Positions 48,555 to 58,618 of a stretch of 64,000 nucleotides of DNA are shown here, piece after piece. Where the stretch lies: contig CM043970.1 in NCBI GenBank assembly GCA_014529385.2, forward strand, positions 47,639,779 to 47,703,778. The letters are read 5' to 3'. Positions within the stretch are counted from its first letter, which is position 1. The number at the start of each line of letters is the position of its first letter. Both the position numbers and the translations under genes were made by a program. The stretch comes from Adiantum capillus-veneris. Its lineage: Eukaryota > Streptophyta > Polypodiopsida > Polypodiales > Pteridaceae. The notes below the pieces were generated by a model. The model ran no database searches. It was not told where the DNA came from and saw only the letters and a list, made by a program, of their open reading frames with translations.

Positions 48555-49788
48555 CTGCTTGAAAAACAAAAGCGTTAGAATTACATTTTGCTATATATCA
48601 CACATAATAGCATAGCTACAGATGCATTGGTATAAATACACATAGCTATGCTACATAGCACAGATAATAGCATAGATAGATAACTCAGCTTTCATTACAT
48701 GCTCAATTTTGTTATATAACACATAATAGCATAGATAGGGATTTTTAGCTGTTATTACACACACATCACACATGTCTGCTATATAGCACACATAGTGCTC
48801 TCATATTATAACACAGTTCTTCTAACAGATGCATTGGTATAAATACACATAGCTATGCTACATAGCACAGATAATAGCATAGATAGATAACTCAGCTTTC
48901 ATTACATGCTCAATTTTGTTATATAACACATAATAGCATAGATAGGGATTTTTAGCTGTTATTACACACACATCACACATGTCTGCTATATAGCACACAT
49001 AGTGCTCTCATATTATAAAACAGTTCTTCTACATAACACACAAAAGAGCATAGATAGGGATATTGTGCTATGATTACACATATCACACTCTGCATAGCAC
49101 ACATAATAGCATAGACATGGATACCGTGCTACTATTACACTAACATCTGCTATGTAGCACACATAGTGCTCTCATAATATTATAAAATCTGATAGCACAC
49201 ATAATATCATAGATAGGTATATTGTGCTATTGCTATATAGCAGACATGATGTTGTCATACTCTGATAGAGTCCTGCTACATGGCACACATAATAGCATAG
49301 ACAGGACCATCGGGCTGTTATTACACATAGCTATGCTATATAGCACTCATACTGTAAGAAATACTATGAAATAATAGCATCGATAGGGACACTGGCCTCT
49401 TATTACACACACTAACGCTATATGGCACACATAGTGCTCTCAATATGTAATATAGCTCTTTCACATACCACACATCATATCATAGACAAGAACATTGTGC
49501 TATTCTTACACACACTTTTACTGTATAGAACACATGTTGCTATCTTACTACAATAGAGTCCTTTTACATGGCACAATTATAGCATAGACAGGGACATTGG
49601 GCTACACTTGTGCAATATAGCACACATAGTAGCATAGGTAGAGACAATGGACTATCTTGACACATTACTTGGCTACATATCACATATAGTAGGATGTACA
49701 CAACTCCATAACATGCAATGGGTAGCTATTCATAAGAGTGAGATGTTTCACTTGAGAGTTATTCATTGTAAGAATGAGACATGTTTAC
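48555..49788 (-). repeat. Transposase intron packed with ATAGCACA repeats
   Basis: A GT-AG intron (donor CAG|GTAAAC, acceptor TTCAAGCAG) in phase 0. It is almost wholly made of units such as TATAGCACACATAATAGCATAGA. A 207-base unit starting ACAGATGCATTGG is tandemly duplicated at 48618 and 48825. There is no independent gene. Confidence 0.8.
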
Positions 49789-50760
49789 CTGAGATTCATC
49801 AAGTAAGTGTATGGTATGCTCTTGATAATGTTTTCTGCCCAATCGTTTCCGAAAAATATCTTTCTTGTTTGGAGACATCCTACTGTGCTCTATCCAAAAT
49901 GTAATAATTGTCTGCTTCAATTCCTTCGATAAGGACCTAGCATTTCCATACTTCCTTTTGCATAAGTTGAACCTCAGTGTACTTGACATAGGATCACTGT
50001 GAAGTCTACCCAAAGCTGAATATAAATTCCTTGGATGAACATTTAATAGCTTTTCCACTTTATGTAGAGTAACACCTCTACCTTGGCTCCCATTATCATG
50101 CAGTAATCCATTCACCAGCATGTTGAATGTGCTTCGTTTTAAAAACATCTTGTCAGCTGATTTTGGAATCTTTAATTTCTGTAAGGAGACCTTGAGTGCA
50201 TAAATAAGGCCATTTGCAAGAAGATACAAATCTTCATAGAATGGAAAGATTCTATCATCATTGAAAACACCTTGAAGAATTGCATTCTTATCTTCTTTCC
50301 TGTAACTATGCAACTGTCTCACAATGTGCTGAACAATATTCTGAATAGTATGTTGCTTCTTGTCTTCCTTTGTGTGTACATCGACATCCTCCCTATGAAA
50401 ATCTTCCCTATGACAATCTTCCGCTCCAATGTTGACGCTTGGCTATACTTGCTTTCTTGCACGACATCGCTTTCTGTACTCACCTTTAGCATGTGCTTCA
50501 TACTTCCTCACTACAATAATTTCATCCTCATTTAGACAAGCCTTTCTCTTGGAGTGCACCTGCGTATGAATGGTGTCTATTCCATGTACCTCATCATAAA
50601 ATCCGTCGTCCACCATCTTGGAACAGTCTGCAGTAGTTTGAAATGAAGGAAGTCGTACAAAACTTCCTGATTGTAATAGTGAATTGAAATCTAGTTGTGC
50701 TGCATTGTTGAGTTCAAGAAGCTCCATTGCTGCTTGTGAGGAGGTATGAGATGGAACCAA
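49789..50760 (-). pseudogene. Transposase first exon
   Basis: One frame from MVPSHTSSQAAMELLELNNA at 50760 to the donor at 49789, interrupted by a TAG at 50443-50445. It contains a basic segment (RKYEAHAKGEYRKRCRARKQ), likely for nuclear import or DNA contact. Then comes RSTFNMLVNGLLHDNG and the block FWIEHSRMSPNKKDIFRKRL. The last block resembles the region that precedes the catalytic part in this transposase family. The start codon is the first Met of the frame; an upstream one is not excluded. Confidence 0.65.
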
Positions 50761-51049
50761 AGCAAGAGGAAGGGAGTCTCATTCATCCATATTCTGAATA
50801 GGAGAGTAGGAGAGAGAGAGAGATGTAGATGGGCATTGGAGGCCATCTGAGAGAGAGAGAGAGAGAGAGAAAGGGAGAGATAGGGAGAGGTCCACGCGTG
50901 CTAACCGCTCCATGTCTTTCAATCCGAGTAGTGGAGTCGTGAAGTCAGTTATCTTACCTATATTCTTTTAAAAATTATTGACTTAAAAGCCGAGCTATGG
51001 TGCCATCCATAGCATCATACTTGGTGTCCATGGACACCAAGTATTTAGA
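50761..51049. other. Right subterminal region of the large transposon
   Basis: GA-rich runs at about 50812-50826 and 50850-50880 are followed by AT-rich DNA. A perfect 28-base palindrome lies at 51017-51044 (half-site ATACTTGGTGTCCA). This is probably the transposase promoter and 5' leader; no TATA box could be fixed. Confidence 0.55.
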
Positions 51050-51070
51050 CACCATTCTATGCTTTCACCC
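51050..51070 (-). repeat. Right terminal inverted repeat of the large transposon
   Basis: Complement of the left terminal motif. A perfect 28-base palindrome (51017-51044) lies just inside it. Confidence 0.6.
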
Positions 51071-51312
51071 ACACACATTCATGTTAGCAAGGTTCTCCTA
51101 TTGGTGAGTCATATCTAGAGAACGCACCAAGTAGGCTCACTATCTCTCCCTTTATCTCTCTATTACCATGATTTGCCACCTCGTCAGAAATAAGGTTGCT
51201 ATAAATATTGCAAGAAAATAATTCTCCCTCACACCCCCGAGGGTTTTCATCACCTGTCAGTCCGTGATATTTCAAATCACCGTTGTCTGCGTCCTAGCCG
51301 CTCAAAGCTAGG
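51071..51312. other. Flank of the transposon, possibly the end of an LTR
   Basis: It ends just before TGGTGCCCCCTG, which resembles the primer-site region of the LARD-like copies. It could be the 3' part of an LTR split by the transposon. It becomes CpG- and GC-rich from about 51280 to 51420. Confidence 0.35.
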
Positions 51313-52359
51313 TGGTGCCCCCTGTTTGCTTCACTATGACCGGCTTGCGGCGTGCATCGGCTCCCGGCGTTTACGAGGGCGTCAGGGCTCGTGTCGCGCT
51401 TTGCCCTCGTGAATAGTAGCCCATGTGCAAGAAGAGCAGGGAACAAAGCAAGCCAAGATGCATGATGAAGACCAAATGGAGCGGTCTAGGCCTACAGATG
51501 AAATGCAGGTAAAGGTAGTGTGTGGTGCCATACTAAGCGGCTGTGCTGGTGAAAGTAGCGGTGAAATGTGCCATGGTGGTACAACAGGTGCAGCATTTTG
51601 CCAGGAGAGATAAAGCAGTCGTGTCTATGGAGGAAGGCAAAGATGGCGCAATAGAGACCGAGTTGCTTTCTTCCCAAGAAGAGCCTGATGTAGCGGTAGA
51701 AGAGGTGCTTAAATAACAAGTAATTGAAGCTGAAGAGCAAGAGGTGCTAATCAACCTTGAAGGGCTAGTTGACGAGGAAGGGCTCGATGATGCTGGAATT
51801 GAGTGTGTGGCCAAAGAGGAGGTTGTGATGCCAAAGACGGAGGAGATTCCGATGCAACAGACATGTCCAAGGGTGGAGAAAGAAGAATCCCAGATAGTGG
51901 CTTTGCTTCCATTAAAGGTATGTAAGCTATGGTTGATACATATGGTAGTAGATATAGCTATACAAAGGTTGGTTCATCAGGTACAGGGGTCTATGCTCAA
52001 GTCCTCCACTTTATTTGGTTGGGAGGGAGGGTCAGACATGTGTTGGAGCTTAGTGTTAGGTAGGCTAGGGCCAACCTACACACATGGTGGTCCAGGTGCT
52101 ATGGTACGGCACTATGTTGAGCGGTTACAAATGGCTGGGAGATATCAAAGGCAGGTGTTTGATCCAGATGGAAACTATATGATGGAGGGGGTTGGGAAAC
52201 CAACCTAAGAAGTGTTCTCATATGCCAAGCATAAAACTATGTACATACAGTCAAGTTTTTTTTAGGTTTTCTCATAATGAGGTCGATGTTTGCAGTTTGT
52301 AGGCTCTTAAAGCTCTTATGTGGTTGAGCATAAATGATCAACTAGGGGGTGGGTAATGA
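51313..52359 (+). mobile_element. Internal region of LARD-like copy C
   Basis: Bounded by a TGGTGCCCC primer-site-like start and an AACTAGGGGGTGGGTAATGA polypurine-like end. It has acidic, gag-like frames (LINLEGLVDEEGLDDAGIEC near 51744-51810) and, at 51900-52208, a frame ending VERLQMAGRYQRQVFDPDGN. No polymerase or integrase was seen. Confidence 0.5.
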
Positions 52360-53585
52360 TGGTACAGCCAAAGTGTGTCGACTCTAGAAGGTGGCATGGA
52401 CAAATATGTGCAAGCTAGGAGAGACATGGTAAAAGGCTGGAGCAGCTAGGAAGATCATGGGCTGATAGGCAACAACAGAAATGTATGACTGATGCGGTTT
52501 ATAGGCCAAGAAAAGCTCCATGAGAGGCTAATTTGGGGAGCAAATGAAGGAGGCGAAAAGTGAAGGTTTTGAGTCCAATAATGAAGAGCTTGAAGTGTTG
52601 AAGGAGTAGGTCCAAACGGCTCATCAAACGAGCTACGGAACTCAAGCTATTAAAGGTTAAAGGTTCAATGTGTTGCAAATTCTTGCTAGACAAGGGCAGC
52701 TAGGGAGAGGTGGTCCAAGTGGAAGTCAAGGTACATGTGTGTAGTGCTCAAATTATGGAGCGTACCTGTCTTCTTGGATTGCAAGGTGGAGCTCGGGTTA
52801 GCAAGATATGGTCAATTGAAATTTTTCCGGGGGCCAGTTATGAGCACACTTGCCCGCATTGAAAAATGCACCATCTGGTGTTTTCATGAGCTCTCAAGGT
52901 GTTCGGTGCATAATATGAAGCATATGATGCTAATAGGAAGTGATGGCACGTGGATTGGAGTCCGGAGCATGGAGATATGCTCGGCCGAAGTTAGCAGTTT
53001 GTGGCAAACATGAGGAGTCATATGTTTTTTTCCCGGTTTGGGGTGCACTAATCGAGGTCAGGTTCAATTCGGGTTGGTATGTGAGCTTTAAGATTGGAAT
53101 GTAGGGTTTCGATCGGGTTTGACGGCCGGTGCATAGGCCAACTGGGCAGGATATGGCAGAGCATTCAATACAAGAAAAAAAAGGTTTTTTTAGTTGAGAT
53201 GGGGGGAAAATTTTGAGCAATTTAGAAGCCTTCACAAGGTGAATCCCCACAGGGCTGCCACGTGGCCGCAAATGAGCCCACATGCAAGGGACTAGGGACG
53301 CCGAGGGGAGTATTTGAGCTGGGCCGTGAGCCCCAAAAGGTACACAAGGGAGAAAGGAGAGCTTGGAGCCTCGTGAGCTATGGCGTGGAATTCGGGCGAC
53401 GCTGCCAGCACTGTGCATGAGCGATGGGGGTGGAGGCCTAGTAGCATTTTGGCCAAGAGCGGTGGCGCAAGTGGCACGCCCGCGTGAGGAGGAAAGGTGC
53501 CCGTGACGTAGACTGATGATGTGGCAGCCCGGTAAGGGTGGCTTCCTACGACCCTTGGGGCTGACTGTTTTTGAAGAGGAATGCT

Positions 53586-53610
53586 CCCCCCCCCCCCCCC
53601 CCCCCCCCCC
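53586..53610. repeat. Poly-C tract, 25 bases
   Basis: Uninterrupted run of 25 C residues inside the long LTR variant. Confidence 0.97.
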
Positions 53611-53811
53611 AAATAGCGACATCGCTATTGCACAAGGGGAGGGTCTTGCAGTAAAGTGAACCGGAGAGAGAGAGAAGGAACCCATTCGAGAGGAGACCAT
53701 AATGCAAGTGTAAATGAAAAGACAACCAAATTGAACGGACGAGGAGTCAAGAGGTTTGCACCATGCAGATACCAAACACCAAGAAAGTGCCCAGTGGTGA
53801 CCATGGAAGGA

Positions 53812-54381
53812 AATTTCTAAAGGAATCTCTAGTTAATTGTACGAGCTAGATAGCTCTTGTTTTTTTTCCTTTTTAGCCATAGCCAAGCCTTATTAAGGGG
53901 CATAGGTGTTCATTTTTTGGGGTCTTTGGACCAAGAGGTTTTTTTTGCCAGAGAGAGTGATTGGAGTTTTTTCAAGCCTGTGTATTGCAAGCTTGCCATT
54001 GGAGCTGCATACTTGACCATGCTATCTCCCTATGCAATAATACCAAACATTTGCCCCTATTCCTTGTGTTGATTCTCCCCATCCCCCTCAATTTCTAAAG
54101 GAAGCTTCAGTTAATTGTACGAGCTAGATAGCTCTTGTTTTTTTTCCTTTTTAGCCTTAGCCAATTAGCCTTAGCCAAGCCTCATAAAAGGGCATAGGCG
54201 TTCATTTTTTGGGGTCTTTGGACCAAGAGGGCTTTTTTGCCAGAGAAAGTGATTGGAGTTTTTTCAAGCCTGTGTATTGCAAGCTTGCCATTGGAGCTGC
54301 ATACTTGACCGTGCTATCTCCCTATGCAATAATACCAAACATTTGCCCCTATTTCTTGTGTTGCTTCTCCCCATCCCCCTC
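53812..54381. repeat. 278-base tandem duplication
   Basis: A unit starting AATTTCTAAAGGAA occurs at 53812 and 54090. The copies are very similar; the second has about 14 extra bases (a repeat of TTAGCCTTAGCCAA). Confidence 0.9.
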
Positions 54382-54794
54382 CTTTTCTCTCGCTCTTTGT
54401 GTACTTGCCGGTGCTTGCAGAGGGTTTGCCTGTAGCTTGAAGGGTGTCACCAAGAGGCCAAAATTGGGGTGTCTTTTGAGCCGGAAAGGGTGAGTTGAGC
54501 ACTGTGGGTGTGTTTTGTACTGTAAGGTGTTTTTTGCAAGGCGGTTGTTCGGTATGCTAAAGTGGAACAGTTAGTGCAAATACGCCAATTTGAAGGGATT
54601 ATTAGAGAGGTTAGGGGTGTTGTGGAATCCCTCGGATATAGAGAGGCAAACATTTGTGTGTTGGGTGTGTTCCCTATTCCCCCTCTCCATCTTCTGGTGC
54701 CCCCACGGAGGAGCTATCTGATGCTCCAAATTTGCGATTGAAAGTGGTGTTTTTTAGCCGACAAAGCGGTTGGCTAATGGTCGACAAGCTGTTG

Positions 54795-55090
54795 AAAGGT
54801 GATTACGCCGAAAGAAGCTGGTGCAAGGCTGAAGGCGGCATGCCAGGATGTAAGTAAAGATTTCTCTATTTTCATTGAGCAGTTTGAAGATTGTTGGAAG
54901 TAGTTAGAGGTTGCTACTCGGGTTAAAAGCAATCAAAATTTGAAGCTGTCAAAGCTGCTGGAATGCTTGCATCCAAGGATTAGAGAAAAGGTGGAAGACG
55001 ATGCAGATACCTACGAAGACATGGTCTATCTGGCAAAGATAAAGAGTAGGAAAGAAAAGAGGAATCTAGAGATGGGTTTGTTGGATCTAT
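54795..55090 (+). pseudogene. gag-like frame of LARD-like copy B, first part
   Basis: Homologous to 25310-25657: ERSWCKAEGGMPGCK in one frame, then the FIEQFE and LECLHPRIREKVEDD blocks in another, with a TAG within the Trp/Glu block. A frameshift and a stop break it. Confidence 0.5.
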
Positions 55091-55551
55091 AAATGTATGG
55101 CTATAGCTCGACAATGGAGCTTCATCATGTGCCAAAATAAAGATCAAACGTCAAAGAGCCAGCTGCTTTGCCATTGGTAAGCCATTTTGGTCATTCGTTT
55201 TAATTTGTACCTCCAGTTTGGTATGCTGCTGTACAAGAGCTTATTAGCCTAGTTAGCAAGGATGCGGTCCTAGCCGAAGTGTGTATGCAAGAAGAATCAA
55301 ATGCAGTTATGGATCAGAGCTCACAAGACAAGTTTAAATTTGTTGGAAAAGTGATGGTCAAAGCTGTGTAGGAAGAAGCTAGCTAGGGGGCTGGGCAACT
55401 GTATCCTACGGATTGTGTTGAAGAGTGGCAATGCGTTCCAGAAGGTGGGGACGATCTCAACATACCAGAGGATGAGGTAATAGATCATGGATTTCTCTTT
55501 TGCTTAGCAGATGATATGGTCGTAGAATAAGTCCTTGAAGAGCAGGCAACA

Positions 55552-56148
55552 ATGGTCGAGCAATTCGATTTGCTCTTGCATGAAGTGGTTGAAGATGAAG
55601 CATCAAAGGCTATGGCAGAAGAATATTTGCATGGTGAGTCAAGTATGAGGTGTATGCTATTTGAAGGACCTACAACAGAGGGTATGCTTGGGAAGCAGGT
55701 AGGCTTGGTTCTCCAAGAAGAAGCACCCTTCAAAGACAAGTTGCCAAAGGTGGGTGTTATGCTATTGATGGACATGCTTTTGGAAGTTGCTTTATACAAA
55801 GTTTTGCACGGTTTGCAAAGCTCTCTTGATGAGGGTTCTCCTATGGAGAGGTCTCTAGCAGGTGAGAGAATAATGATGTATGGTGTAGATGCTTCGCAGG
55901 TTGGTGTACAGGTTCATTCAGTGTATGAAGCCGGCGTATGGATACAGGTTGTTAAAGATCGAGGCTATGCCAAGCTGCACAAGAGGCTTGTTTTCAGGTT
56001 TACAGGTGCAAAAATATGGTTGATTATGCATGTACTACAGACGGATGGTAATGCTCAGTACCGCCAATTTGATCTAGGAGGAGTGGCAATCATGCTTAGG
56101 AAAGCTCAAGGCTTTCCAATTGACCCTCAAGGGTTCTACAATAGATGA
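55552..56148 (+). CDS. Second gag-like frame of LARD-like copy B, unrecognised
   Basis: A 198-codon open frame, MVEQFDLLLHEVVEDEASKA to DPQGFYNR. The C-terminal part (GAKIWLIMHVLQTDGNAQYR, QFDLGGVAIMLRKAQGF) is laid out like the frame ending YQRQVFDPDGN in copy C (51900-52208), and both sit just upstream of the purine tract. No known domain was recognised. It may be the element's only long protein. Confidence 0.45.
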   Translation: MVEQFDLLLHEVVEDEASKAMAEEYLHGESSMRCMLFEGPTTEGMLGKQVGLVLQEEAPFKDKLPKVGVMLLMDMLLEVALYKVLHGLQSSLDEGSPMERSLAGERIMMYGVDASQVGVQVHSVYEAGVWIQVVKDRGYAKLHKRLVFRFTGAKIWLIMHVLQTDGNAQYRQFDLGGVAIMLRKAQGFPIDPQGFYNR

Positions 56149-56279
56149 ATCTTTCTCTCTATCAACTTTTATCTAGCCTATGTACATACCTATATTGCAA
56201 TTGTCTTATTATGCAGTTTTATTTTAGCGAAATAATGCTATGGTTGAGCATCAATTCTCAACGAGGGGGTGGGAAATGA

Positions 56280-58242
56280 TGGTGCACCAGTTTGTGTCGA
56301 CCTATGGAAGTGTTAGCAGTAGGAATATGGAATCAGGCAGGTTTGTGTTATCGGACTTTGGCAGGACTCAGATGCATTTTGGAGCAGGTCTCACACTGAT
56401 GTGTATGCTACATGTGGCAATTAACACGTCAAGCGGTGATTTTTAGTCTCTAATAGTCGAGATGTTTGCAGGTACATGAAGTATGGTCTTCGTTTATTCT
56501 ATGACTCCGTTATTGGGCTTGTCATTCGGGGTTATTTTGGAGGTTCATTTCAAATTAAAGCTTGAATGTGGTCATTTATCGCGATTACATCAGGTTCGAG
56601 GTGGCCAATGTTTGGTGCGGCCCCAATTATTGGTAAATATCAAGGCACCCGGTTTGCATGGCAAGGCAAACTTGGAAGTGGAAGAAAAACTGAGTTTTTT
56701 AGCACCGGTAAGAAGATAATCATGCTAATGATAGGAAGGGATGCGGCGAGGGCAGTTTACGAGCATGTGAAACTAGACCAAGCTGGGATTTTTTTGAATT
56801 GTAAAGTTGAAGCTAGAAAATAGACTGAAAAAAAGGAGCTACTAGGTGAAAGCATGTTAACATGTCACACTTTTTCATGTCCCGGACAATGCTAACTAGC
56901 ACAATTTTGACATATGCTAACTAGTACAATAACATGAGCTACATCTCCAAGATCTATGACATATGATATATCAATAGAAAGCTCTTGAAACAAGGAATTC
57001 AAATGTACAACCTCCAATAAATTTTGATATAAGTTGTAAAAATTTTACCGGATGCTCAACTTTTTAAAAATGTGCTAACTTGGAAATGCTAACTAGCACA
57101 AAAAGCGTGACACGTTAACATGCTTTAACCCAACTGTAAACTGGGAGATACAAACACTAGTCTTCTCCATTGTATTTGCATGGGGAGACGGTTGGGAGGA
57201 CCAGTGGCAGGGCAACCTGTTTGCATAAGCCAGGGCAACCTGTTGCAAGGAAAGTGGAGTTGATGCATGGACAAGGCTGCATGAGAGTGAGAGCATGGCG
57301 GCCAGGTGGAGGGATAGCAGATAGCGGGTTGCCGACTGCATGAAAGAGCAGGCTGGAAGGCCATGTAGGGGGCAATATTACGGGGCTGTCAAGAGCACAA
57401 GGGGGGTGGTGGACCTACTCGCTGTGTAGGGGTTGAAGAAGTTAACCATGAGTAGGGCCGAGAGCAGAGAAGCAGGCGGGCTGCTGCAGAAGGGAGCCGC
57501 AAACAGGTTGATTTGGAGCAAGCCAAAGTGTGGAGGGCACGACTGAAGGATCTACAGAGGCCGATTACAAAGGATGAGGCCGCTTGTATGTAGAGAAGGG
57601 AGAGTGGCATGTAGAAGGGGCCACTTGGCAATACGGTAATAGGGTTGGATCAAGAGCTCAAGGGGATGGGCCGCCAAGGGCAGTAGAGGACTTGTGCTGA
57701 AAAACAGGGTGTATGTTAAAGAGAAGCCAACGAGGGATTCATCTCATGCTTTGAAAGCCGCTTGGGTCATGCATCAGTAAAGTGGAACAGTGGGTGCTCA
57801 TCAGGTAGCAAAAAGGCCGAGAGTGTGTCTCTCGAAGATTGTGTATTGAGATTGTTTTGAGGCAGTGATAGCCATCATTGCCAGATTGTTTTTTGTGCTA
57901 TTTATGCCCACTTATTCCTTCTCATCTTGTCTCATCTTCAGTGTGAGTGGTGCCGGTGTGCATTGGCAGTGTACCTCCGGACGGTGTATGTGTGAGAGAG
58001 AGAAAGAGAGAGAGAGAGGATCTAGGTGGTGGAAGTGTGTGAAGCGGGCACATATCTAGGATGGTGGTATCAATTGCTTGTGTACCAGATGTGTGATCCG
58101 AATTGTGTGCAAGAGGTGTCTGGCCTGTGCTAGTGTGTTGTCTAGATTGTGATTCTGTGTGGTTAGGGGTGTGGAATGTATCCTGAGCTATAGAGAGGCA
58201 AGTTTGGACTGTGCTGGGTTTGTTCCCCCTTCCCCCTTTCCA
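56280..58242 (+). repeat. LTR of LARD-like element, copy B
   Basis: TGGTGCACC...CTTTCCA, homologous to 7083-8564. It contains the MITE at 56844-57132 and about 250 bases (57563-57812) absent from copy A. The right flank is ACGTT. Confidence 0.75.
56844..57132. mobile_element. 289-base MITE with 31-base inverted ends
   Basis: Present in LTR copy B and absent from copy A, which reads GCTACTGTAAA at the site. The ends are inverted for about 31 bases with three mismatches (GGTGAAAGCATGTTAACATG versus GGTTAAAGCATGTTAACGTG, then TCAC and CTTTTT). ACT flanks both sides (56841-56843, 57133-57135); TACT/AACT is the alternative 4-base reading. Inside are three copies of TGCTAACTAGCACA or close variants. 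It has no coding capacity, so it must be mobilised by another element's transposase. Confidence 0.88.
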
Positions 58243-58618
58243 ACGTTAATATAACATTTCATATCATTTCTGTGTGTGTGTGTGTGTGTGTGAGAGACAA
58301 GGAATCCAAAGGGCGTGAGGAGGGAGGAGCAGTAGGGAAGCAGAGGACTAAGGCAAGAGGGACGACTGCAAAGGAGAGGGGGGAGGGAAAAATCATTTTC
58401 TCTCTAGTTTGCTCTGCAACGTGCACAACATGCCTACATAAGCAATGTGAATGCATCCATGCGCATCGTGAGACACAAAGGGTGGAAGGCCTTTTCCCTT
58501 TTTTCCCTCTCTCCCCCTTACTACGCTCTACGGTTCACACAAGGCAATCAAAGGCTTGCAAACCTCTCAATGTGCTCCATTGGGACAAGACTCCCTTTAC
58601 CTAGTGGGGGATGCTTAG

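Larger units (their letters stand above)
33541..51070. mobile_element. Large DNA transposon with transposase and accessory genes
   Basis: The ends carry an inverted motif: GGGTGAAAGCAT at 33541-33552 and its complement at 51059-51070. With two single-base gaps the match extends to about 21 bases (GAATAGGTG versus AGAATGGTG). ACAC lies on both outer sides (33537-33540, 51071-51074), though the right flank is ACAC-rich. Inside are a RING/coiled-coil gene and an acidic-repeat/FCP1 gene (plus strand), a transposase gene (minus strand), and hundreds of bases of TGTGCTATATAGCACA-type palindromes confined to introns and the gap between genes. A 5.7-kb Copia element is nested at 39262-44941; without it the transposon is about 11.8 kb. 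A 4-bp duplication would fit the Sola superfamily, but that assignment is a guess. All genes are broken. Confidence 0.65.
52360..54689 (+). repeat. LTR of LARD-like family, long variant
   Basis: It starts TGGTACAGCC after a purine tract and ends CCCCCTCTCCA. The first bases and the last 80 (GGTTAGGGGTGT ... ATAGAGAGGCAA) match LTR copies A and B; the middle does not, so it is a distinct variant or a recombinant. It contains a 25-base C run (53586-53610) and a 278-base tandem duplication (53812-54381). Long frames within it are artefacts. Confidence 0.5.
54690..56279 (+). mobile_element. Internal region of LARD-like copy B
   Basis: It starts with TGGTGCCCCCACGGAGGAGC (possible primer site, as at 8569) and ends with ACGAGGGGGTGGGAAATGA before the next LTR. 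It shares the uninterrupted sequence CTGATGCTCCAAATTTGCG with the place where the Athila-like element inserted in copy A. Only gag-like frames are present, so it would depend on another element's enzymes. Confidence 0.6.

Noticed and set aside
48618-49031. Possible CRISPR-like array of spaced repeats
   Set aside because: The repeat units are degenerate, spacers are not unique, there is a 207-base tandem duplication, and the context is a eukaryotic transposon intron.
52930-53775. 281-codon minus-strand frame with a glycine run
   Set aside because: The Gly run is the poly-C tract, and the frame lies in an LTR; no domain and no homologous frame in other LTR copies.
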